IMG/VR virus record: IMGVR_UViG_3300009149_000035 | Location: 1 to 61,853 of that record | Length of the DNA: 61,853 bases | Strand: one strand, 5' to 3' | Source: a virus | In this document: positions 1 through 7,572 of the stretch, one piece after another | Layout of the letters: the number at the start of each line of letters is the position of its first letter | How positions within the stretch are numbered: the stretch's first letter is position 1 | Program-made: the position numbers and the translations under genes | The notes under the pieces: generated by a model | What the model was told of the DNA's origin: nothing | Seen by the model: the letters and a program-made list of their open reading frames with translations, nothing else | The model's database searches: none

Positions 1-1727
1 AATTCTAGTGGAAAAACCAGTATATCGTCATCTCCAGATGAACTTGATGAGCTGGAAGAACTGGAAACTCCCAATGAACTTGAGCTGGAAACTCCTAATG
101 AGCTAGAACTGGAGACCTCTACAGAACTCGAAGAACTAGAAACTCCTAAAGAGCTTGAACTGGAAACCCCTAATGAACTAGAACTTGAAATGCCCAAAGA
201 GCTTGAAGAACTTGAAACTCCTAATGAACTTGAACTTGAAACTCCTAATGAACTTGAAGAACTAGAAACTCCTAATGAACTTGAAGAACTAGAAACTCCT
301 AATGAACTTGAACTGGAAACTCCTAATGAACTTGAACTAGAAACTCCTAATGAACTTGAGCTGGAAACTCCTAATGAACTTGAAGAACTAGAAACTCCTA
401 AAGAGCTTGAACTGGAAGACATTGTAGTATAATCAAAAAAATCACTTAAATCTATTTCAGTAAGTTGATATCCTCCACCAAGAGTATCCATCATTGTATT
501 TATATCATCTTTAAAATGAGTGATATCTGTTCCATAAATTTGCTCATCTGCTGGCGTGTCTCCGAGAATTCCAGTCGTTCCAAATGTTATTGTGCTTAAA
601 ATCACTACCTCGCTATTTATTATTAGACTCAATGGCTCGCCAGAGTCGCCAGGAATGCTATCTTCGCAGAAAAAATATCGCAAAGGATCTGTTGGGACTT
701 TCGTTTTTAGCTCGTTTTGATACATTCCGTACCACGAACCCATATAGTCTATATCCCAAACTAATGCTTTGTTGGTTTGATCGGTTAATAGGATCGGAAG
801 ATCAGATAGTAAATATTTATCTCCTCTGACATCAGGGATAAAATAATTTTGCCAGTTATCCGGTAATATTTTCGCAAAAGAAATTGTTGAAGGCACGTCT
901 GATTCAAGTAATCCAATTTTAATATCAGGATAATAAGCTACATAATCTGGGTGCGACAGAAAACCAGTCAATTGCCGTCTAGTTACAGTTCCGTCTTGAG
1001 ATACAAAATGCATATAATCACCGACAATAGGATTTAAGACGTGTTGAGAAAAAAGAACATGTCTTGGGCTTATTAGTGTTCCTGCCCCGCGATAAGAATA
1101 TGTTTCATTACTATTCCAGGGGCTAATACTCGAAATATCTAATCCATTTAACCAGCAATCTGTATTATAAGCATATTCCCCGCTAGCAGGATACATTTCT
1201 ATAGCCCCCGGGGGAGCTAGTGTTTGCGACGGTGGATCTGCTGAAAATGCAACTGTTGGTCCGTCCGGAATATATCTTACATATATAGAGGAGGTGTCCA
1301 CGAGCTCAGTTGTATAGTATATTGTGCTTTCCACGAGCGGGGCTGGTAAAGATGCTCCATACACAGCAATAAATTTAACTGGAGTATTGTCTTCGCAATT
1401 TGCATTTCTGAAAGATTTCATATCGCCATAAAAAAGGGATCTTATAGTTGCTATGGGCTCTTGTAAAAATATAGGCTTCTCTTTAGATAAAGATAATTTA
1501 GAATCAATAGAACGAGTCGCATGAATCCTTAAATCTACCAATCCTGAGCTTGAAGAATTTGAAGAAGAACTTGAAGAGCTTGAAACTCCAAATGAACTTG
1601 AACTAGAAACGCCCAAAGAACTCGAAGAACTTGAAGAACTTGAAATTCCTAAAGAACTAGAAGAACTAGAAGAACTAGAAGAACTAGAAACTCCTAAAGA
1701 GCTTGAACTTGAAGAGTTATCTGCCAT
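1..1727 (-). CDS. Ser-rich repeat protein with trypsin-like protease domain (partial, runs off left edge)
   Basis: The minus-strand frame is open from ATG 1727 to the window edge (575 codons, no stop). Order: a Ser-rich N-terminus with repeated SSSSLGV units (roughly residues 5-57), a linker, a chymotrypsin-fold serine protease (about 200-400), a second Ser/LGV repeat block (about 437-555), then the start of another domain. Protease evidence is a His in a GTLISPRHVLFSQHV context (residue 229), an Asp in PDIKIGLLES (268) and Ser in PGDSGEP (362); the spacing fits the H57/D102/S195 triad. No strong ribosome site is seen. The gene lies beyond a terminator, so it probably has its own promoter. 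Inference: a virion surface or fibre protein with a proteolytic module that cleaves itself or a host-surface protein. The family of the flanking repeat regions is not recognised. Confidence 0.75.
   Translation of the reverse strand, partial: MADNSSSSSSLGVSSSSSSSSSSSSLGISSSSSSSSSLGVSSSSSFGVSSSSSSSSNSSSSGLVDLRIHATRSIDSKLSLSKEKPIFLQEPIATIRSLFYGDMKSFRNANCEDNTPVKFIAVYGASLPAPLVESTIYYTTELVDTSSIYVRYIPDGPTVAFSADPPSQTLAPPGAIEMYPASGEYAYNTDCWLNGLDISSISPWNSNETYSYRGAGTLISPRHVLFSQHVLNPIVGDYMHFVSQDGTVTRRQLTGFLSHPDYVAYYPDIKIGLLESDVPSTISFAKILPDNWQNYFIPDVRGDKYLLSDLPILLTDQTNKALVWDIDYMGSWYGMYQNELKTKVPTDPLRYFFCEDSIPGDSGEPLSLIINSEVVILSTITFGTTGILGDTPADEQIYGTDITHFKDDINTMMDTLGGGYQLTEIDLSDFFDYTTMSSSSSSLGVSSSSSSLGVSSSSSLGVSSSSSLGVSSSSSLGVSSSSSSLGVSSSSSSLGVSSSSSLGVSSSSSSLGISSSSSLGVSSSSSLGVSSSSSSVEVSSSSSLGVSSSSSLGVSSSSSSSSSSGDDDILVFPLE
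50..417 (-). repeat. Ser/Leu-Gly-Val coding repeat array, C-terminal copy
   Basis: Tandem 24-33 bp units on the minus strand encode SSSSSLGV-like octa- to undecapeptides. Read on the plus strand they give a spurious ELEELETPNE-type open frame (190-432) with no ribosome site. Such arrays usually form flexible linkers and expand or contract by slippage, so copy number in an assembly may be unreliable. Confidence 0.85.
1546..1715 (-). repeat. Ser/Leu-Gly-Val coding repeat array, N-terminal copy
   Basis: Same family of Ser-rich units as at 50-417, here at the very N-terminus of the protein. The protease domain therefore sits between two flexible repeat linkers. Confidence 0.8.
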
Positions 1728-1914
1728 CGTTATGGTTCCGTAATCGGTTCGGGTTTATTAAAAATATAAATATAGTGTTTCTGACCGCTAAGAGACTTAT
1801 ACTACGTACGCTCTATGTTAGACTTTTGATTAGAGGACAGTATACTATTGCTATAATAGTTCGTTAAAAAATAAGAAAATCCTCTATAAATGGAATTAAA
1901 AATTGCTGATAAAT

Positions 1915-1938
1915 AAAAAGCCCCAAAAGGGGCTTTTT
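1915..1938. terminator. Bidirectional intrinsic terminator
   Basis: Perfect inverted repeat AAAAAGCCCC-AAAA-GGGGCTTTTT. It has a GC-rich core and a T tract on both strands. It would stop leftward transcription coming from the dUTPase/endonuclease region before the protease gene. Confidence 0.8.
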
Positions 1939-1963
1939 AGTATAAATCATTATTATTTAGTTA

Positions 1964-2053
1964 TTATTTTCTAGTAGATCCAAAGCCTACTGTTCCTCTT
2001 TCGGTTTCTGTTAATTCATCAACTTCTATTATAGAGAAAATAGGAGCTGGCAT
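1964..2053 (-). pseudogene. Displaced C-terminal fragment of a dUTPase (motif V)
   Basis: A 29-codon frame starts ATG CCA GCT CCT, overlaps the endonuclease stop as TAATG, and ends ERGTVGFGSTRK. It aligns with the C-terminus of the intact dUTPase to the right (MPAPQF...NGGFGSTGK) and carries the glycine-rich motif V that closes the dUTPase active site. It lacks motifs I-IV, so it cannot be an enzyme alone. The simplest reading is that this is the original 3' end of dut, pushed downstream when the endonuclease element arrived with a replacement 3' end. It may still be translated through stop/start coupling. Confidence 0.75.
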
Positions 2054-2979
2054 TATATTATGCTTTCTTTTAACCTTTTATCTGTAATTTTTAGACATTC
2101 TTGATATCTGTTATATTTTCTGTTCATTTGAATAGAAGAGTTTTTATATAATCTACTTAAAAAGTTCATAGATTGACTATGCGACCAGTATATTGCCATA
2201 GCATAAACTCCCCCGAATCCTACTAGTTCTTTAATTTGTTGTTTAATTTCTATTGAGGTTGATGCGATGTTAGAAGTTAAATATAAATGCATTTTATCTT
2301 TGTATCGTCGTTTTTTTATACCGACACTCCCATCTCCATCAAAATACCCTCTTAAAAAATGCCATTGCATTTCCTTATCTAAGTTTGGCAGTTGTACTAT
2401 AAAGTCTTTTTTACCAGGATGTATTTTTAGCCATTTACATATGTCTTTTGACATCTGTTTTGAGCAGAGTCTTAAAGTAACAAAATCTTTTTTTGAAGCA
2501 CTGCCATAGGCTATAGGTAGGTCTTTTAAAATAAAATCTCGCATTTTTTCAAGGATATCTATATCTATTTTTTTTATTGAAATTGTTATAGCATTATTTT
2601 TAGCAACAGTTCCGTCACTTGCAATAAATCCCAAAATATAGGCTTTTTTCTGGCAATCTATTTTGTTGAAAAAATTATCGTCTAAATTATATCTGCAATT
2701 AGGATTATTTCTTCCTGTATATTTATTTTGTCGATGTATACCCATACATTTTGTAGAACATGTTATTTCTTGGTTTCTGTTCCTGCGGTTGAATTGAGAA
2801 AGTTTTATTTTTATCTCTTTTTTACATATAATACAATTACATTTTATTTTTTGAGATCGTGTTTCGCTGGTATATATAGCTTCACATTTTTTACAACAAA
2901 AGAAATTTTTTCTAGAAGCGAAACGGGATGGATATACATTAAACTCTTTATTACAAGTTGTGCAATTTACATTATTCAT
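2053..2979 (-). CDS. LAGLIDADG homing endonuclease with N-terminal zinc fingers
   Basis: 308 residues. The first ~90 residues hold two CxxC...CxxC type zinc-binding modules. Two LAGLIDADG helices follow: AYILGFIASDG near residue 115 and WHFLRGYFDGDG near 210, the paired acidic residues being the expected metal ligands of a single-chain enzyme. The start ATG follows GGAGATAAATT. The gene lies exactly between two copies of the dUTPase 3' end, so dut is very probably its insertion target. It is free-standing: I see no intron signals or intein splice motifs. Confidence 0.88.
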   Translation of the reverse strand: MNNVNCTTCNKEFNVYPSRFASRKNFFCCKKCEAIYTSETRSQKIKCNCIICKKEIKIKLSQFNRRNRNQEITCSTKCMGIHRQNKYTGRNNPNCRYNLDDNFFNKIDCQKKAYILGFIASDGTVAKNNAITISIKKIDIDILEKMRDFILKDLPIAYGSASKKDFVTLRLCSKQMSKDICKWLKIHPGKKDFIVQLPNLDKEMQWHFLRGYFDGDGSVGIKKRRYKDKMHLYLTSNIASTSIEIKQQIKELVGFGGVYAMAIYWSHSQSMNFLSRLYKNSSIQMNRKYNRYQECLKITDKRLKESII

Positions 2980-3052
2980 AAATTTATCTCCAAAATATTA
3001 GACCATTATATCTGATACTCTAGAGACAATAGATTTCCTTTGGGAAATTTAA

Positions 3053-3535
3053 CTATTTTCCGGTTGAGCCAAAACCACCATTACGATTTCTTTTTAATGC
3101 TTCTTCTGAAAAGTCTTGAATTTCTTCTATTTTGAATTGCGGGGCTGGCATAACTACTCCTTGAGCAATTCTATCTCCTTGTTTAACAATAAAATCTTCA
3201 GTTCCAAGGTTATAAAGGATAATTTTTATTTCGCTATCAACATAGTCTGAATCGATTGTGCCGGGGGCATTTGTAATAGTGATACTATGCTTGAAGGCTA
3301 GGCCAGATCGTGGTCTTATCTCCATCTGCCAACCTTGAGGTATTTCTACCGATAACCCTGTTTTTATAATAGCTTGCTGTCCCGGTTTGATTTCAATGTC
3401 ATTTTTGCCCTCTTCGGGTAATTCTCCGTGATATCTTATCTTATCTATAACGGCATGAAAATCGAATCCCGCCGATCCCGCAGTTTGATACTTTGGAATA
3501 ATTGCCTTTTTATCTAACTTTTTAAATTTAATAAT
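3053..3535 (-). CDS. dut: dUTPase (dUTP diphosphatase) with non-canonical start
   Basis: Hydrolyses dUTP to dUMP and PPi, limiting uracil incorporation and feeding dTMP synthesis. All five trimeric-dUTPase motifs are visible in order: GSAGFDFHA (I), PRSGLA (II), GTIDSDYVDSE (III, catalytic Asp), GDRIAQG (IV) and NGGFGSTG (V); length about 160 is normal. The N-terminus is odd. No ATG/GTG/TTG exists in frame before residue ~70, although homology clearly extends to the ATT ATT AAA codons at 3535. A good AAGGAG site after the RNR stop points to GTG 3562, but that frame meets TAA at 3542-3544 after six codons. Translation must use an ATT start, reinitiate, or the gene is damaged. It lies downstream of RNR in the same direction. 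Confidence 0.85.
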   Translation of the reverse strand: MIKFKKLDKKAIIPKYQTAGSAGFDFHAVIDKIRYHGELPEEGKNDIEIKPGQQAIIKTGLSVEIPQGWQMEIRPRSGLAFKHSITITNAPGTIDSDYVDSEIKIILYNLGTEDFIVKQGDRIAQGVVMPAPQFKIEEIQDFSEEALKRNRNGGFGSTGK

Positions 3536-3575
3536 ATTTGTTTATTTATCTAAGTTTTTCACTACCAATCTCCTT

Positions 3576-6500
3576 TTATTCGCATTTGCTATATCCACAA
3601 TCTCCACAGACAGCACACCCACATTGTCTAATCATATTTTTACCCCCACACTTTTGACAACTTATTCCGTTTACAACAGATCCGTCTTTTATATATTTTT
3701 TTAGTACTCTACTTATCGCTTTTGAAAAACAGAATAGATCTCCTTCTGATTTTTCAAGTTGTTCTACAATAAAGGCTATATCTGCCCCATGCCTAAGACT
3801 TGTAGAGACAAGGCGGGTTAAAATATCTTCTGTTTCGGAAGAATTAGATGTTATATCTTCAATCGATTCCTCATCAAAATTCGCACCATAAACTCCTCTT
3901 TTCTTTTTAGTTATTGTTCCTTGTTTGTGTTTTTTATTAATATGTCCATTTTCCATAACAAAAACTTCGTATGGATTGTTGTGTAATAGACCTACGAACA
4001 CAATATAATCAAAAGTTCTTATTTTGTCTAATTTCTTTGTAACTTTAATGTGATGCATATCGCAGGGAAGTAATTTTGGGCGTTTCGGAGCGGTTGTTTT
4101 TATTATTTTATTTTCGACATTTTCCTCTTGATATCTATTTGTCAGTTTTTTTAACAAATCTATCTCATCTTCGGAGAAATTTTGATCTGATATTTCTACA
4201 CCTTCGTTCGTAAGATTTACTGCTAAATCTAAAAATGGAATTAGTGAGACTATACCATACATTTTTTTATCAGGAAAACACGCAATACTTTTAACTTCTT
4301 TTTTATGGGCTTCTATAATAAAATCATATACATCTTGCCATTTTGAATTTTCTGGCAACATATAAGTGACAGAGATAGATGAATCTATCCATTTCATAAC
4401 CTTTGCCATGAGATCTAATTTGTCCATTGCTTTTATTTCGGTAGATTCTTTAAAGTTAAAATTTATATTTTTTAGCTCCTCGTCTATTATTTTAGCAATT
4501 GGTTTTCCGTATTTCCCGTCGATAGTGTCCTTTATGCAGTCTCCTTCCATCGGGAGGTTTATTCCTGATTTCTTTAATAGTTCTCTTACAACATATGGAA
4601 CATAAAAATAATATTCATAGTTGCCAGACATCCTCGTTCGTTTCCAGAAATAGACACCAAAAGACGGCTCTATTCCATACGAGTAAACAAGCCCTCGAAA
4701 CATAAGAGAGATCGTACCTGTTGGAGCGATGCTTGAGCACGTGCAATTTCTTATAGTTTCAAAAATTAAACCTTTTTCAATCATTCTTTTTATAAATGGA
4801 GATTTTTCGAATTTAGACCTATCAAATAACCCGAAACTACCTTTTTCTTTTCCAATTTCTATCGAAGACTTATAAAGGTAATAGTTAAACGTTTCTATTA
4901 ATTTAGCCACGGCCTCATTAGCTTCAGGTGTTCCATATTGTAATCCCTTTTTAAACAGCCACCCATCTATGTTAGTAACCCCCGCTCCTGTTCTTCTAAG
5001 TTTTTCTATACCTATTTTTTGAAATGGCGTTGCATAAGTCCCGCTCTTTATTTCCATTGTATTAACATCATCAAGAAATCTATTCATTGAATAGGAAATT
5101 CGTTCCTGTTGCTTTTCATAGATCTCCGGATCCGTATCGAATCTCCCCATATTTTCAGAAGATAGAACGCAAAGCCCATCGCGCGAAAGATACTGCTCGG
5201 AACAATTTGAGGACAAACATCCATTTGCAACAAAGGAATGAATGCCATCAACAACAGCACAGTACATATCTTGGACATCATCTGTTTCTTCTACTGAAGT
5301 GACTAATTTGAAATTACGAATATTTCTTTGATTATTATTTTTTAATGCAGCAAATAACTTCTCGCCCTTTTTACCTATCAATCCTACATTTTTTGTAAAT
5401 TTATCAATAAAATCATATCTTCCGAAACGTAAATCGAATCTATTTTTTGCATTACTGATTTTCCCATCTCCGTATGGGACTCCTCTACACTCTGATTCCT
5501 TAATCGTAGGATAAATACCAAACCAATTAGACAACAACGATTCTACATCTAAAATTAATGATTTAGAAACAGATGTTAAGGTTACGCGACTTTGACGTTT
5601 ACTAAGCTCTACATGAGAATCTGCTTGGAACAAGCCTCTAAGAAAACCTCTGCAAAAATCAATATCTTCAAAGCATCGTGCAGGAGTATGGTTTTTGTTT
5701 TTATCAAAACCAAATGACTTTACCCATTGTACAAACTTAGTGCTTTCTGTTCTAACTTCTTTAATCTTCCCTCTATCTCTTTCGTAATTTAAAGATGTTC
5801 CGGTTATTTCAAAAAATTTCTTTCTGAATAATTTACTGTAATATTCACAATCTTCGTCATAAACAATACCAATAGATTCATTATGTATATTGCTTTTCTT
5901 TCCTATCCAGCCGTCACCAACAATATACCCAATTAATTCGCCATCTTTAAAAGGTTGAGACTCAAAATTGGGTTCAATACCATAAGCATCAACTACCCCG
6001 CCGTTGGGAGAGAACATCTTATCTCCAGCTTTGATATTCTTAGTTGGTGTCATTTCCCCATTAACCAACCATGAATGCTCTCCGTTGCAGAACAACTCTT
6101 TTTGATTAGACAAAACAATTTTCCAAACTTTTTGGTTTGGGAATTTTTTAATTTTTGCTGGGACGGGGAATGTTTGTGTTGGGAAATAATTTATTCCTCT
6201 CTGATTTTTGTTTTGCAGCCAATCAATATGCCCTTTGGGCAAAGACGAAATAGTGTCAGATATTAACTCAATATTATTTCCTTGCTCATACTTTTCATAC
6301 AATTCTTTAATGGTAGTGATTTTGTTTTTAGTAGGAATTTTTGTAGAGCCGATAAGAGGGGCATTTGTTCCTACTATTCTACTATCATATATATCTTCCG
6401 GATTATAAACATAATCTGAGTTTGAATATTTTCTTGCTATATCTATATTTTGTATTCCTGGCTCAGCATTAGCATGCATGCATTTTGCGATAAGCTCCAT

Positions 6501-7418
6501 AAGTTCTTTAGCATTAACCTTTTTGGAAATTTTTTCGAAAGGACGATGTTTTTTTGCGATATAATACCATTTCTTTCTCTTTTTATCATACTGACTATCC
6601 ATGTCTGTACTATGAATATCAATATAAACTTTTTGTCCTATTTTGACCTCTGGGATTTCAAAAGATAGATCCCAGTCTGAATTAGTTTCTATAGCCTTAT
6701 AGAAATCATCTGTGCATTGTACTGATATATTAGCATTTTGAATTTTTGTATAATCGGATTTTATTTTTATAAACTCTTCTACATCTGGGTGGGAGCATTT
6801 TAGTGAAAATAAAAATGCAGGAATTCTTCCTTTTTGTCCCACATAATATCCAATAGAATCGGCAAACTTCATCCAATGAGTGCAGCCCTGCCCTTCGTTT
6901 GCTGAGTTCATTATTTTTGCTTTGTTGGGCCTGAGGCGAGAGAAGTCTATGCCTAAACCTTGCCGATAAGCAGCGGTTTTAGCTATAGCATAAGACGAAT
7001 TTTTAATAATAGACTCTAGATTATCCCACTCTTCATCTGGTCTTTCATTACCCAAGGAGATGCACGTACAATTTGATAAGCTTATTTTTTTTTCTGATCC
7101 GGCTCCCTGCATTATGCTTCCTGCCGGGTGCCACCAGTCATTATATATTTCATCAAACCATCGGTTTGACCAATATGTTTTTAGTTTATTAGTCTTTTCT
7201 GCTGAAGCGATAAAATCACATACTCTTTTTATTGCCATAACGTATGTCTCGCCATCGAATAGCGTATATTTTTTATTAAAAGCGTCAATAGAAAATTGAT
7301 TATTTTGGAAATAATCTTCAGTCGTTTGGGTTTTTACATCTTCAAATCTTGTAGTTATTTCTACCTCGGGCATGTTTATAAATTGATTTGTTTTATTATC
7401 GCTGATCGTTTCTGTCAT
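3576..7418 (-). CDS. nrdJ: Class II (adenosylcobalamin-dependent) ribonucleoside reductase with intein
   Basis: Precursor of 1280 residues, about 895 after intein removal. It makes deoxyribonucleotides using a B12-generated radical. Seen: the N-terminal redox cysteine region (SNCTCISLG, ~115-123), the finger-loop active site split as VGTNA | intein | CSEQYLS, the CTCSSIAPTGT phosphate-binding segment, and a C-terminal Cys-rich tail with CxxCG...CGCAVCGDCGYSKC typical of NrdJ. The ATG follows TTTGGAGAAAAA. dut lies immediately downstream, forming a nucleotide-supply unit. The intein interrupts the catalytic cysteine loop, so activity requires splicing. No class I small subunit or class III activase is visible here. 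Confidence 0.9.
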   Translation of the reverse strand: MTETISDNKTNQFINMPEVEITTRFEDVKTQTTEDYFQNNQFSIDAFNKKYTLFDGETYVMAIKRVCDFIASAEKTNKLKTYWSNRWFDEIYNDWWHPAGSIMQGAGSEKKISLSNCTCISLGNERPDEEWDNLESIIKNSSYAIAKTAAYRQGLGIDFSRLRPNKAKIMNSANEGQGCTHWMKFADSIGYYVGQKGRIPAFLFSLKCSHPDVEEFIKIKSDYTKIQNANISVQCTDDFYKAIETNSDWDLSFEIPEVKIGQKVYIDIHSTDMDSQYDKKRKKWYYIAKKHRPFEKISKKVNAKELMELIAKCMHANAEPGIQNIDIARKYSNSDYVYNPEDIYDSRIVGTNAPLIGSTKIPTKNKITTIKELYEKYEQGNNIELISDTISSLPKGHIDWLQNKNQRGINYFPTQTFPVPAKIKKFPNQKVWKIVLSNQKELFCNGEHSWLVNGEMTPTKNIKAGDKMFSPNGGVVDAYGIEPNFESQPFKDGELIGYIVGDGWIGKKSNIHNESIGIVYDEDCEYYSKLFRKKFFEITGTSLNYERDRGKIKEVRTESTKFVQWVKSFGFDKNKNHTPARCFEDIDFCRGFLRGLFQADSHVELSKRQSRVTLTSVSKSLILDVESLLSNWFGIYPTIKESECRGVPYGDGKISNAKNRFDLRFGRYDFIDKFTKNVGLIGKKGEKLFAALKNNNQRNIRNFKLVTSVEETDDVQDMYCAVVDGIHSFVANGCLSSNCSEQYLSRDGLCVLSSENMGRFDTDPEIYEKQQERISYSMNRFLDDVNTMEIKSGTYATPFQKIGIEKLRRTGAGVTNIDGWLFKKGLQYGTPEANEAVAKLIETFNYYLYKSSIEIGKEKGSFGLFDRSKFEKSPFIKRMIEKGLIFETIRNCTCSSIAPTGTISLMFRGLVYSYGIEPSFGVYFWKRTRMSGNYEYYFYVPYVVRELLKKSGINLPMEGDCIKDTIDGKYGKPIAKIIDEELKNINFNFKESTEIKAMDKLDLMAKVMKWIDSSISVTYMLPENSKWQDVYDFIIEAHKKEVKSIACFPDKKMYGIVSLIPFLDLAVNLTNEGVEISDQNFSEDEIDLLKKLTNRYQEENVENKIIKTTAPKRPKLLPCDMHHIKVTKKLDKIRTFDYIVFVGLLHNNPYEVFVMENGHINKKHKQGTITKKKRGVYGANFDEESIEDITSNSSETEDILTRLVSTSLRHGADIAFIVEQLEKSEGDLFCFSKAISRVLKKYIKDGSVVNGISCQKCGGKNMIRQCGCAVCGDCGYSKCE
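5205..6359 (-). mobile_element. Intein in nrdJ with LAGLIDADG endonuclease, class 3-like
   Basis: About 385 residues inserted between TNA and CSEQ of the reductase active-site loop. The N-terminal intein residue is Pro (or Ala if the boundary is one codon earlier), not Cys or Ser. The C-terminus reads ANGCLSSN|C. Block B-like NGEHSWLVNG has His followed two residues later by Trp. Block F-like MYCAVVDG has Cys where class 1 inteins have Asp. Those Trp and Cys positions match the W-C of class 3 inteins that use an internal block F nucleophile; the usual Thr is Ser here. LAGLIDADG helices: LIGYIVGDG and FLRGLFQAD. Confidence 0.85.
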
Positions 7419-7430
7419 TTTTTCTCCAAA

Positions 7431-7446
7431 GTTTATTAAAAATATA
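7431..7446 (-). promoter_or_regulatory. Shared AT motif upstream of nrdJ (possible promoter element)
   Basis: On the minus strand this reads TATATTTTTAATAAAC, immediately 5' of the nrdJ ribosome site. Near-identical sequences lie upstream of the protease gene (1753-1766) and near 16955-16970, upstream of the 16623-16880 gene. It may be a phage promoter element; in AT-rich DNA chance similarity is possible. Confidence 0.3.
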
Positions 7447-7572
7447 TGTTATTTTGAACTTACAAACAGTGTAAAATCATTCCTTTCTTTCAATCTCTTA
7501 GAAAAAATAGGAGTTATTATAAGCACTTGTAGGACGAAGAATTGAAGATTTTAAAAAAAAGATTTTTGTTTA

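Noticed and set aside
190-432. Plus-strand frame encoding ELEELETPNE repeats
   Set aside because: It is the antisense of the Ser/LGV repeat of a much longer minus-strand frame, has no ribosome site, and its repetitiveness alone keeps the frame open.
50-1715. CRISPR array
   Set aside because: The repeats are coding, contiguous and lack unique spacers of constant length.
2053-2979. Group I intron containing the LAGLIDADG gene
   Set aside because: The upstream dUTPase is already complete through motif V, so no splicing is needed, and I see no intron core pairing.
3028-3048. Short hairpin between dUTPase and the endonuclease as terminator
   Set aside because: Only about six pairs and no T tract on the minus strand.
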